A stretch of DNA of 64,000 nucleotides. It comes from Psychromonas marina (lineage in GTDB: Bacteria; Pseudomonadota; Gammaproteobacteria; Enterobacterales; Psychromonadaceae). Below, in pieces: positions 43,317 through 51,921 of the stretch (position 1 is its first letter; each line of letters begins with the position of its first letter). The notes below the pieces were generated by a model. It was not told where the DNA came from. It worked only from the letters and a program-made list of their open reading frames with translations, and ran no database searches. The stretch spans positions 90,231 to 154,230 of the forward strand of contig NZ_BSPQ01000016.1 of assembly GCF_030161115.1 (NCBI RefSeq), written 5' to 3'. The translations under genes were made by a program, and so were the position numbers.

Positions 43317-44489
43317 ATGAAAAAAGAAACACAAATCGTTAGCTTAGGTCGTGATAAAAAATGGACTAAAGGCGTCATTAACCCGCCAGTATTTCGCGCA
43401 TCCACCATGCTCTTTGAAACCATGGAAGAGATGCGTTTTGCAACTAAGAATAGAGCAAATGGAGAGATGTTTTATGGTCGCCGCGGCGGGCCTACTCATT
43501 TTGCTTTTCAGGCTGCCATTGCAGAATTAGAGGGCGGTGTTGGCACTGCACTTTACCCATCAGGTTCAGCGGCCATTAGTGGGGCACTGTTGTCTTTCTT
43601 AAAAGCGGGCGATCATCTATTGATGGTTGATAATGCTTATGAACCAACACGTGCACTGTGTGATAATTTATTAGCGGGATATGGTATTGAAACTACTTAT
43701 TATGATCCGTTGATTGGCGCGGGCATTAAAGACCTGATTCAAGAAAACACTAAAGTATTATTTTTAGAGTCTCCTGGTTCTATCACCATGGAAATTCAAG
43801 ATGTACCTACGCTAAGTAGGATTGCACATGAAAACGATCTGATTGTGATGTTGGATAATACCTGGGCATCACCGATTAATTCGCGCCCTTTTGAAATGGG
43901 TGTTGATATTTCGATTCAAGCAGCAACAAAATACATTGTTGGTCACTCAGACGTAATGATGGGCACTGCAACGTCTAATGAAAAATATTGGGATCAGTTA
44001 CGTGAGCACAGTTACTTAATGGGTTACTGTACGTCACCGGATGATGTGTATTTAGCAAGCCGTGGTTTACGTACCTTAGGTGTGCGCATGGCACAACATG
44101 AAAAGAACGCTTTAAAAGTGGCTAACTGGCTAGCAACACGACCAGAGGTTGATCATCTTCGCCACCCGGCGTTTGAAAGCTGTCCGGGCCACGAATTCTT
44201 TGAACGTGATTTTAGCGCGTCAAACGGTCTGTTTTCTTTTGTATTAAAAGAGGGAAATCTTAAATCGATTACTGCATTAGTTGAAAACATGGCACATTTT
44301 AAAATGGGCTTTTCATGGGGCGGTTATGAAAGTTTGATTTTAGGCGTGTTTGGTATCGATAAATTACGTACCGCGACCACTTGGGATAGCTCTAAACCCT
44401 TGATACGTTTACATATCGGTCTTGAAAATGTGGATGACCTGATTGCTGATTTAGAAGCCGGGTTTGAACGTTTTAACGCTGCATTATAA
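43317..44489 (+). CDS. metC: Cystathionine beta-lyase MetC
   Basis: The 390-residue PLP enzyme splits cystathionine to homocysteine, pyruvate and ammonia in methionine synthesis. Landmarks are FYGRRGGPTHFAF (Tyr53/Arg55), LYPSGSAAISGALLSFL, Asp180 in MLDNTWASP, the PLP lysine Lys205 in QAATKYIVGHSDVMMG, and SWGGYESLI near the C-terminus, which marks MetC over other Cys/Met-metabolism enzymes. I saw no MetJ operator (AGACGTCT-like) in the 152 bp upstream. A hairpin terminator follows. Confidence 0.95.
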   Translation: MKKETQIVSLGRDKKWTKGVINPPVFRASTMLFETMEEMRFATKNRANGEMFYGRRGGPTHFAFQAAIAELEGGVGTALYPSGSAAISGALLSFLKAGDHLLMVDNAYEPTRALCDNLLAGYGIETTYYDPLIGAGIKDLIQENTKVLFLESPGSITMEIQDVPTLSRIAHENDLIVMLDNTWASPINSRPFEMGVDISIQAATKYIVGHSDVMMGTATSNEKYWDQLREHSYLMGYCTSPDDVYLASRGLRTLGVRMAQHEKNALKVANWLATRPEVDHLRHPAFESCPGHEFFERDFSASNGLFSFVLKEGNLKSITALVENMAHFKMGFSWGGYESLILGVFGIDKLRTATTWDSSKPLIRLHIGLENVDDLIADLEAGFERFNAAL

Positions 44490-44494
44490 ACATT

Positions 44495-44518
44495 GAAGAG
44501 GGCTTTTTAGCCCTCTTC
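44495..44518 (+). terminator. Hairpin terminator after metC
   Basis: GAAGAGGGCT (44495-44504), loop TTTT, AGCCCTCTTC (44509-44518) form a perfect 10-bp stem 6 bases after the metC stop. The T-run after it is poor (TATTAAAT). Confidence 0.75.
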
Positions 44519-44519
44519 T

Positions 44520-44568
44520 ATTAAATATTAAACATTAAACATTAAACATTAAACATTAAACATTAAAC
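44520..44568. repeat. Heptanucleotide tandem repeat (ATTAAAC)x6 with one variant unit
   Basis: Six exact ATTAAAC units (44527-44568) follow one ATTAAAT (44520-44526). The array overlaps the stop codon (44563-44565) of the convergent diguanylate cyclase gene. Slippage would therefore alter the 3' end of that gene or the spacing of the metC terminator, but not a start codon. Confidence 0.93.
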
Positions 44569-45882
44569 GCTAACTTGTACTTGATTACGACCCTCTGCTT
44601 TCGCTTTGTAAAGGGCCTTATCTGCTCGCTCAATGAAATCTTTAACTGATTCATCTGGGTACATTTCTGCAACACCAAAACTGGCTGTAACTTGCAAATC
44701 ACTCCCAAATAGATGCTGTTGAATAATACGACAGAGTTTCTCAGCGATTGAGTTTGCTTGGTTTAAGGTACTGTTGGTACAGATTAAGATAAACTCCTCG
44801 CCTCCCCATCGGCCTAATTTATCGGCAATACGAATATTGCTGTGAATAATTTGTGCAAAGGTGACTAAAATATCATCGCCTCGATTATGCCCATATAGGT
44901 CATTAATGTTCTTAAAAAAATCGATATCAATAAATACAATACTAAAAGGCGTGTTTTGCTCTAACAAATCAGTGGCACATTGTGTGAAGTGAAGACTTAA
45001 TCCCGAGCGATTTCTAAGCCCGGTTAACGTATCTCGTTTAGACATCTCTTCAATCTGTGCTTTTTCCAGTTTTAATGCATCCATTATTTCAATTAAGCGG
45101 TTATTCGATAAGCGGGCTTGTTTAAGGTTAGATCGATAGTTGTGTAGTTGCAGAATGAGGTAACCAGCCGCTGCGGCGAGCCACATTGCAATGATAGTAA
45201 ACAGTAGATTTTCATTAGAGATGTACAATCGACGAAAGCTAATTTCGTTGATATTAACGGTTAGTTCACCCTCTTGCACATGGTCTGTTGTTAATACTTC
45301 AATCAGCGGGACATTACTAAATTCTCGCAGTTTAAGCTCTGTTGGCAGGTTACGTTCACTTCCCCACCAAGGAACAACATAAAAATCTTTAAGGTTGATA
45401 AATTGCTTGGTTTTATATGCATTAGCCTCAATCTTAAATTCATTAATTTTCATTGAGTTACTATCAACCTCTAAATTTGTGTAAGCAGGGTTGTAGTTAC
45501 GAATATGTAAGCGTAAGAGTTCTGGTTTTGGACCCTGGTATTTTATATCAACAAATAGCTCGTCATACTCGGAAATATCGAACCCATGTTGTAGGCTATT
45601 TTTATCCTGTTCATTGAAAGGGATCATGTAGATCTGTAATTGGCAAAAAGGCCATTGAAATTTATTGACGATATTACAGTTAAAGGAAGTTCCTTCGGCA
45701 TTGGTACTGACCTTCATCATCGAATCACCACCTACGGAAGCATCGGAAAGACCTAATATTCTCTCGTTATTATCCAAGGGGATATTTAATACTTTATAGA
45801 AACCTTTATTATGTACAAAAAGTAATAAAAGGGTGATAACGATTAATGCTACCAAGAGCAAATATTTATTTACAAATTTCAA
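44563..45882 (-). CDS. Membrane-bound diguanylate cyclase with periplasmic sensor domain
   Basis: The 439-residue protein has an N-terminal helix (YLLLVALIVITLLLLFV) and a periplasmic beta-rich domain (about 30-225) reminiscent of carbohydrate-binding jelly rolls (FDISEYDELFVDIKYQGP, LRLHIRNYNPAY, FINLKDFYVVPWW). A second helix (LLFTIIAMWLAAAAGYLIL), a coiled coil and a GGDEF domain follow. The active GGEEF is at 360-364, and the I-site RxxD (Arg351-Asp354) is present. DTLTGLRNRSGL and FIDIDFFKNINDLYGHNRGDDIL complete the domain. It should make cyclic di-GMP in response to a periplasmic ligand. The end of the gene lies in the ATTAAAC repeat. Confidence 0.92.
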   Translation of the reverse strand: MKFVNKYLLLVALIVITLLLLFVHNKGFYKVLNIPLDNNERILGLSDASVGGDSMMKVSTNAEGTSFNCNIVNKFQWPFCQLQIYMIPFNEQDKNSLQHGFDISEYDELFVDIKYQGPKPELLRLHIRNYNPAYTNLEVDSNSMKINEFKIEANAYKTKQFINLKDFYVVPWWGSERNLPTELKLREFSNVPLIEVLTTDHVQEGELTVNINEISFRRLYISNENLLFTIIAMWLAAAAGYLILQLHNYRSNLKQARLSNNRLIEIMDALKLEKAQIEEMSKRDTLTGLRNRSGLSLHFTQCATDLLEQNTPFSIVFIDIDFFKNINDLYGHNRGDDILVTFAQIIHSNIRIADKLGRWGGEEFILICTNSTLNQANSIAEKLCRIIQQHLFGSDLQVTASFGVAEMYPDESVKDFIERADKALYKAKAEGRNQVQVSV

Positions 45883-46198
45883 TGATTTCTCGTCTAAATT
45901 TTTAAACTGATTTGGGCTAAATAACTAAATTTAGTGCTTTAATATTTATCACCTTACAAAGAATGATGATTTTGGATATTAACCTTATTTTTCAATGCGT
46001 TCCATAGTACTTCAATCTATTTTTGTGACTCATAGCTTGTTTGTTATTTTTAGTCAGACAATAGGGCTGTATGATCATGAGGGCAGATATGCTCTCAACC
46101 ACCTGATCCGTTTTAAAATGTTATCTAAAAACCTCACTGGTTTAATTTATTTAATTACGTTATATTTTATATTTGCTTAATAAAATGGAGTTTTAACA
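45883..46198. other. Non-coding upstream region of a diguanylate cyclase gene and a small exported-protein gene
   Basis: This 316-bp A+T-rich region lies between divergent genes. A 61-codon open frame at 45995-46180 has no ribosome-binding site, is very rich in Ile/Leu/Phe as expected of A+T-rich DNA, and is not called as a gene. AATGGAG before 46199 serves the small gene downstream. Confidence 0.5.
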
Positions 46199-46450
46199 AT
46201 GAACAAATTTATAATTGCATCTATCACGGCGTTATTTTTTTCTAGCAGTGCAATGGCCGTTGATTTTGGTAAGTTGAATGATGCGGTTGATAAAGATAAA
46301 GCCGTTGAGTCAGTTGATGCCGCTAAATTGCAAGAAGCAGTGATTGCTGAAGAGATAGATTATGGAAAAGCGGTAGAATCAGTTGATAAAGAAAAAGCGG
46401 TAGAGTCAGTTGATACCACTAAAATGACTGAAGCATTGTTAGCCGATTAA
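46199..46450 (+). CDS. Small exported protein with KAVESVD repeats
   Basis: The 83-residue product has a clear Sec signal peptide (MNKFIIASITALFFSSSAMA) cleaved before VDFGKL, giving a mature peptide of about 63 residues. The mature part is acidic and built of short repeats: KAVESVD occurs three times, alternating with AKLQEAV and TKMTEAL motifs, all predicted helical. I do not recognise a family. AATGGAG lies 9 bases before the ATG, and a strong terminator follows, so it is an independent transcription unit that is probably well expressed. Candidate roles (envelope chaperone, structural or anti-aggregation protein) are speculative. Confidence 0.8.
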   Translation: MNKFIIASITALFFSSSAMAVDFGKLNDAVDKDKAVESVDAAKLQEAVIAEEIDYGKAVESVDKEKAVESVDTTKMTEALLAD

Positions 46451-46477
46451 TGTTTAGAGAAATTAGCGAATAATAGT

Positions 46478-46505
46478 AAAAAGCACCTTAATTAAGGTGC
46501 TTTTT
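46478..46505. terminator. Bidirectional terminator between the small exported-protein gene and fadL
   Basis: AAAAAGCACCTT (46478-46489) and AAGGTGCTTTTT (46494-46505) form a 12-bp perfect stem with an AATT loop, with A-run and T-run flanks. It serves both convergent genes. Confidence 0.92.
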
Positions 46506-46531
46506 TAGTTTTTAGCGATGACGTAGAGTGA

Positions 46532-47752
46532 TTAGAAGCTACGGCTATACTGTATTGCCGCTAAAATCGCATCGGCACGTGTTGTACCGGTTATCGAAGA
46601 GAATCCTTTGTCTTCTTCAACGGTAACATCTTGCCCTACTAGATAAGTTAGACCAACATCAAGGTTTGAGCTGTCACTAAAGTGGTAAGTAAAACCACCC
46701 GAGAACCACTGTCTGTCAGAATCAGGTACTGAAATCGAAGTGACTTCATCCTGTGCACTTTGGTCATACATATAACCAGCACGTACTGTCCAGCTATTAT
46801 TGAGGTAATAGGTACCACCTAAGGAGAAATGCATTGCATCTTTCCATTGGTATTCACTAATTGTACCGTATGCCTTTGTATCTAAAGTATCAAAGGCTGA
46901 CCAACCAATCCATTGCACGCTGTAATGAACAGCAAATTTAGTATCAGGAATACGATTATAACCAGAGAATTCAAGCATATCAGGTAGGTTTAAGTACAAG
47001 GTATCGTCTTTGGTTGTTGTACCTAGATAGGTTATATCACCTTTTGCTTCAATCTCAGGGCTATAGTGGTAAGAAAGCCCAAAACGGTTGTTCTTATCAA
47101 GCTCAAAGACAGTACCAATATTAAAACCTAGACCAACCCCTGCTGCATCGGCATCAAGTACTTCCATACCGCCTAAATAAGCACTCGTTGATCTTTGTAG
47201 CTCACCTGTGCCATAAATGATATCTAAGCCACCACCAATGCTCCACTGCTGATTAATACGGTAAGAAGCAGCCAAGCCTAAATTAATACTTTTCACATCG
47301 GTTAATCCACCATACTCAGAACCAACAAAATTATCATCAAAATCGGTTTTAGTACCAAAATTTGTATAAAGACTAACACCTACCGCAAACTGCTCATTAA
47401 GTGGCACGATAACATGAATGTTTGGCGCCAGTGAGGTGCCGCCTGCTGAGTCGTGGTCTGACTCACCTTCAAAACCAGTGATGCTTTTATAATTAGAATC
47501 GCTCACAGTGATATCCGTCGCGATAACATTCAAGCCCAATGAAAGCTCGGTTTTATCAAACAGTGCCATTGCAGCTGCATTACGTGCCATCACAGAGGCG
47601 TTATCTGCAATAACTGCATCACCTGCAAATGCACGGCCTAAACCGGTTGCTGATTGCGCGTTTAATTGAAAGCCTGCAGCGCTTACCTGTGTTGCGGTGA
47701 ATGCTAATGCGGCAGCAAGGATTGTTTTTTGAAACTTAAGTTTATGAGTCAT
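46532..47752 (-). CDS. fadL: FadL-family outer membrane transport protein
   Basis: The product of 406 residues starts at the ATG at 47752 (MTHKLKFQKTILAAALAFTATQVSA, a signal peptide). The mature N-terminus AGFQLNAQSATGLGRAFAGDAVIADNASVMARNAAAMALF contains the NPA-like hatch region of FadL proteins, with the usual NPA written RNAAAM here. The rest is a transmembrane beta-barrel with alternating aromatic strands and a C-terminal Phe (YSRSF). It should take up long-chain fatty acids or other hydrophobic molecules. A longer frame back to 47797 is less likely because it would precede the signal peptide. Confidence 0.88.
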   Translation of the reverse strand: MTHKLKFQKTILAAALAFTATQVSAAGFQLNAQSATGLGRAFAGDAVIADNASVMARNAAAMALFDKTELSLGLNVIATDITVSDSNYKSITGFEGESDHDSAGGTSLAPNIHVIVPLNEQFAVGVSLYTNFGTKTDFDDNFVGSEYGGLTDVKSINLGLAASYRINQQWSIGGGLDIIYGTGELQRSTSAYLGGMEVLDADAAGVGLGFNIGTVFELDKNNRFGLSYHYSPEIEAKGDITYLGTTTKDDTLYLNLPDMLEFSGYNRIPDTKFAVHYSVQWIGWSAFDTLDTKAYGTISEYQWKDAMHFSLGGTYYLNNSWTVRAGYMYDQSAQDEVTSISVPDSDRQWFSGGFTYHFSDSSNLDVGLTYLVGQDVTVEEDKGFSSITGTTRADAILAAIQYSRSF

Positions 47753-47899
47753 GGAATGTCCGTAACGGTTGAAATTATTTTTTGAAGTGTATGACAAAAT
47801 TGAGATAACCCATAAAAACAGTCAAGTAAATAGCCAACTTTTGACTATTTATTTGAACTGACAGCTATCTCAGCCATATTTTTAGTATTTATTGCTGCG

Positions 47900-49222
47900 T
47901 TATTTATGCTTTCTTAAGCTAATAATAAGTATTGCAACGCCGGCTAATACAAAACAGTACCAAGCATTACTTGCAGCAGCGATCGGAGAGATTGAGAAAA
48001 CAGAAGCGGCTAACAGTGCTTGTGCACCGTAAGGTAAAATACCTTGTAAAATACACGCGAAAATATCCAATAGACTTGCTGAACGTTTTGCTTCAATTCC
48101 CTCTTTTTCGGCAAGATCTTTAGCAATATTACCAGTGACAAGAATCGCGACAGTATTATTCGCCACACAGGCATTGGTCAGTGATACTAAGCTTGCAATA
48201 CCGATTTCAGTGACACGCTTACTCTGTTTTTTAGAGAAACGTGTGATAATTGCTTCTATTTTTTGACTGATATATGCCAGACCACCACGTTGTTGCATCA
48301 ATGCAGCTAAACCGCCGACTAACATTGAAAGAACGAAAATCTCCTGCATATTTTTAAAGCCAGTAAAAATGTCGTTAGCGAAGGTAGTTACGCTATAGTC
48401 CATGGTTGCAAAGCCGGTTAAACCTGCAAGCACTATACCCGTCGTCAATACCACAAATACATTTAAGCCAGAAACCGCCAACACTAAAATTGCTAAGTAA
48501 GGTAATACTTTGAAGAAATCAATCTCCTGCGGTACTAATTCAGCACTGCCTTGGCCCACTACAATTAAAACGATAATAGTGATGATTGCCGCTGGAATTG
48601 AAAATACAATATTCTCTTTAAATTTATCGCGCATTTCACAGCCTTGGCTACGAGTTGCTGCAATCGTTGTATCAGAGATGATCGATAAGTTATCACCAAA
48701 CATTGCACCAGAAATAACAGTACCGGCCATTAACGCTAAATCGATATTTGCTTCCTGTGAAACACCTAATGCAATCGGTGCTACTGCTGCAATGGTGCCC
48801 ATTGAGGTGCCCATTGCTGTTGCAATGAAACCGGCGATTAAAAAGAAACCCGGTAATAATAAACTTGCAGGAATCAGTGATAAACCGAGAGCAACGGTTG
48901 CATCAACGCCACCGGTTGCTTTTGCAACGGCTGCAAATGCACCCGCTAACAAGTAAATGAGACACATCGCAATAATATTTGCGTGTCCAATGCCTTCAAT
49001 AAATGTCTCAATTGCGTTGTTTAATTTCTGTTTTGAAATTACTAACGCTAAGATGATAGCGGGTAAAATAGCAACCACACTTGGTAGTTGATAAAATGCG
49101 AAGTCAACGCCAATCTGTTGATAATAAAGACCTGCGCCAATAAATAATGTTAAAAAGAGAAACAGTGGAAGCAGCGCAATAAAGGATGGGGCTACTGCAT
49201 TTGTAGATTTAGCGTTAGTCAC
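47900..49222 (-). CDS. NhaC-family Na+/H+ antiporter
   Basis: The 440-residue protein has about eleven to twelve membrane helices. Family landmarks are a conserved GTSMGTIAAVAPIALG helix, GAMFGDNLSIISDTTIAATRSQGCEMRDKFKEN and TNACVANNTVAILVTGNIAKDLAEK. These are typical of the NhaC/Na+:H+ antiporter group. It presumably exchanges Na+ (or a small organic cation or anion) for protons at the inner membrane, in keeping with a marine lifestyle. The exact substrate is not certain because related proteins include malate/lactate antiporters. Confidence 0.85.
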   Translation of the reverse strand: MTNAKSTNAVAPSFIALLPLFLFLTLFIGAGLYYQQIGVDFAFYQLPSVVAILPAIILALVISKQKLNNAIETFIEGIGHANIIAMCLIYLLAGAFAAVAKATGGVDATVALGLSLIPASLLLPGFFLIAGFIATAMGTSMGTIAAVAPIALGVSQEANIDLALMAGTVISGAMFGDNLSIISDTTIAATRSQGCEMRDKFKENIVFSIPAAIITIIVLIVVGQGSAELVPQEIDFFKVLPYLAILVLAVSGLNVFVVLTTGIVLAGLTGFATMDYSVTTFANDIFTGFKNMQEIFVLSMLVGGLAALMQQRGGLAYISQKIEAIITRFSKKQSKRVTEIGIASLVSLTNACVANNTVAILVTGNIAKDLAEKEGIEAKRSASLLDIFACILQGILPYGAQALLAASVFSISPIAAASNAWYCFVLAGVAILIISLRKHK

Positions 49223-49382
49223 GTTAGTACCTTAATTAAGAGTGGTGTTATTGGGTAAAATAATTCGTAAAGTATGTTGAGCATAAGTTACAAAGTAGGT
49301 TACAAAAAAGTTGCAAAAAAAATAGCGGCTAGTGTACGTTAATTTGTGTTCTCGCTGTAGTGGCTTGAAGGCGTTTTTTTAT

Positions 49383-49408
49383 AAAAAAAAAAGAGCTTAC
49401 AAAGCTCT
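49383..49408 (-). terminator. Terminator of the ABC exporter gene
   Basis: AGAGCTT (49392-49398) and AAGCTCT (49402-49408) form a hairpin preceded on the plus strand by a run of about ten A, which is a strong T-run after the hairpin on the minus strand. It lies about 67 bases after the stop of the ABC gene. Confidence 0.75.
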
Positions 49409-49474
49409 CTTTTATTGGAAGTCACGTTGTTCAAGTAAATAAAACCTTTTGTGCACTTGATTTAAAAGAAGTTT

Positions 49475-51313
49475 TTAGTCAACCCCAAGGAATCCACCGG
49501 TTTGGTGTGCCCAAAGTTGAGCATAAATACCTTTACCTTGAATCAACTCTTGATGCGTTCCTTGTTCTAATATTTTTCCTTGATCCAATACAATCAACCT
49601 ATCCATTGCTGCAATAGTAGATAAACGATGCGCAATAGCGATAACGGTTTTGCCTTGCATTAACTCATACAAGCTTTCTTGAATTGCCGCTTCCACTTCA
49701 CTATCAAGGGCGGAAGTGGCTTCGTCTAATACTAAGATAGGTGCATCTTTTAACAATACTCGTGAAATAGCAATTCGCTGGCGTTGCCCGCCTGAAAGTT
49801 TTACACCACGTTCACCCACTTGTGCATCGTATCCCGTATTACCTGAGTTATCAGTTAACCCCATTATAAAGTCATGCGCTTCAGCCTGTTTACAGGCTTT
49901 AATCATCTGCTCTTCGCTGGCATCGGGACGTCCATAAAGGATATTTTCTCGAATAGAGCGATGCAATAGTGAGGTATCTTGGGTCACCATACCGACTTGT
50001 AAGCGCAAGCTCTCTTGCTGCACCTGATTAATAGGTTGATCATCAATAACAATTTGACCTTTTTCAACATCATAAAAGCGCAATAAAAGGTTAACTAAGG
50101 TTGATTTACCCGCACCAGAACGACCCACTAAACCGACTTTTTCACCCGCTTTGATATTTAGGTCAAGGTTATTAATAATGCCTTTGTTTTCACCATAATT
50201 AAAACTGATGTTATTAAAGTGGATCGCTCCTTTATTAACAACTAATGGTTTTGCCCCGTTGTCATCTTCAATAACATTAGGTTTGGCAAGCGTATGCATA
50301 CCATCGGTTACAGTGCCTATGTTTTCGAACAATGAGCTTAGCTCCCACATGATCCATTGTGACATGCCGTTTAAACGCAGTGCTAAACTGATGGCAATCG
50401 CGATTGCGCCGACACTAATCGCACTTTCCATCCATAAGCTAATAGCAAGCGCAGTGATAGCAAAGGCCAATATATAATTTGAAATTTGGACGCTGACATT
50501 GACGCTCGTTGCGAGGCGCATTTGTCGATATACGGTATCTAAAAAGCCAGTCATGCCCTGTTTTGCATAGGCTGATTCTGAGTCGGTATGTGCAAACAGT
50601 TTTACCGTTGAAATATTGGTGTAACTGTCGACAATACGACCAGTCATGGTTGATCGTGCATCTGCTTGTTCGACGGCTACTTTGCGTAAACGTGGAATAA
50701 AGTAGTACTGTAAACAGATATAAACCACTAGCCAGATAAGCATCGGAATCGCTAAACGATAATCCGCTTGTGCAACCATTACTACCATCGAGATGAAATA
50801 CACTAAGACATAAACCAGTACATCTAATAGTTTCATCACCGTTTCACGTACTGCGAGTGCTGTTTGCATCACTTTAGTTGCAATACGCCCGGCAAAATCA
50901 TCTTGATAGAAAGACACACTTTGTTTTAATAAATAACGATGTGCAAACCATCGAATAGACATCGGGTAATTGCCTAATAAAACTTGATGCACAACCAATG
51001 AATGCAATATCGTCAGCGCTGGAATGAAAATTAATACAATGAGGCTCATTAAAATTAGTCTTAAGCCTTCATCTTGTAATAGCGTTTCTGGGTTTTTAGT
51101 AATTAACCAATCAACTAATTGCCCCATAAAACCAAACAGTGATACCTCTAAAATCGCTAATAATGATGTAAGAATTGTCATTACAATTAACGCTTTACCA
51201 TAACCCTTTGTATAATGCAGGCAAAAAGCAACCAATGTATTGGGTGGCTGAGTGGGTTCTGTGTCATTTAATGCGGGCACTAAATTTTCAAAGTATTTAA
51301 AAATTCTTAGCAT
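49475..51313 (-). CDS. ABC exporter, fused permease and ATPase (MsbA/MDR-like)
   Basis: The 612-residue half-transporter has an N-terminal six-helix transmembrane domain (about residues 30-335) and a C-terminal ATPase. Walker A is GRSGAGKST (397-405), the signature LSGGQRQR begins at 506, Walker B is ILVLDE (526-531), and the switch histidine is in AIAHRLSTI. It forms a homodimer or heterodimer exporting lipids or hydrophobic drugs. The substrate cannot be told from the sequence. The protein resembles the group often annotated as multidrug ABC transporter and is not clearly MsbA, whose gene normally precedes lpxK. Confidence 0.9.
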   Translation of the reverse strand: MLRIFKYFENLVPALNDTEPTQPPNTLVAFCLHYTKGYGKALIVMTILTSLLAILEVSLFGFMGQLVDWLITKNPETLLQDEGLRLILMSLIVLIFIPALTILHSLVVHQVLLGNYPMSIRWFAHRYLLKQSVSFYQDDFAGRIATKVMQTALAVRETVMKLLDVLVYVLVYFISMVVMVAQADYRLAIPMLIWLVVYICLQYYFIPRLRKVAVEQADARSTMTGRIVDSYTNISTVKLFAHTDSESAYAKQGMTGFLDTVYRQMRLATSVNVSVQISNYILAFAITALAISLWMESAISVGAIAIAISLALRLNGMSQWIMWELSSLFENIGTVTDGMHTLAKPNVIEDDNGAKPLVVNKGAIHFNNISFNYGENKGIINNLDLNIKAGEKVGLVGRSGAGKSTLVNLLLRFYDVEKGQIVIDDQPINQVQQESLRLQVGMVTQDTSLLHRSIRENILYGRPDASEEQMIKACKQAEAHDFIMGLTDNSGNTGYDAQVGERGVKLSGGQRQRIAISRVLLKDAPILVLDEATSALDSEVEAAIQESLYELMQGKTVIAIAHRLSTIAAMDRLIVLDQGKILEQGTHQELIQGKGIYAQLWAHQTGGFLGVD

Positions 51314-51502
51314 TGGGTTACCTAAAGTGAAACGAAGTGTGGGATGGTTAATATAAAGAGTTATAACAACAAAACAACTGTTTATATTTAATACGTTATA
51401 AGTGATTAATATAAATAGTTCTACAATAATAGCTTAACTGAAAATAATCACTCATCACCGCTTCAGCGCTTACAATTTTGGTTTATTAATAAAGGAATTA
51501 TT

Positions 51503-51685
51503 ATGCATAAGTTGTGTTTATTGACGATGTTTTTTTTAGTCTCGGCTTGCACGGAAGATAAGCCTAAGCAGGTCATTATTCCTGATATACAGTTACAAGC
51601 GTTACAAAAAGCGAAGAACATTGAAGCAGAGCTGTTAAGGTTGCAGCAGCAGAAGGATGAACAATATAAAAGTCAGGGATTATAA
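51503..51685 (+). CDS. Small lipoprotein
   Basis: The 60-residue product has a lipoprotein signal (MHKLCLLTMFFLVSACTED; lipobox VSAC with Cys16). A mature helical segment follows with heptad-like spacing (LQALQKAKNIEAELLRLQQQ), suggesting a short coiled coil. AAAGGAATTATT before the ATG is a good ribosome-binding site. I do not know a named family. The small size and helical coil recall envelope lipoproteins such as Lpp, but there is no real sequence match. Confidence 0.7.
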   Translation: MHKLCLLTMFFLVSACTEDKPKQVIIPDIQLQALQKAKNIEAELLRLQQQKDEQYKSQGL

Positions 51686-51921
51686 CTGATCGAAAAACTA
51701 ACGACACAATGATGTCATAGATTATCAAAAGTAGCGTTATAGGCATGCCTTAATTATCCAATATGCAAACGTCAGCAATATTGTAGTGGTCAAGTAAACA
51801 TAAGCAGTAAAGGGCAGACTGCTTCATTCGATACTTTCTAATAACGACCTTTTTGCATCAATAGATTACGCTGCGACTAGGTTGGCTTTGTTAAAATTTA
51901 AAGAGTAGAGAACAGTGCTGT
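51686..51921. other. Non-coding region after the small lipoprotein gene
   Basis: This 236-bp region lies between convergent genes, and I see no gene, clear terminator or repeat in it. Confidence 0.4.

Noticed and set aside
45995..46180. Small 61-codon hydrophobic gene
   Set aside because: No ribosome-binding site, amino acid mix expected from A+T-rich non-coding DNA, and placement within a divergent promoter region.
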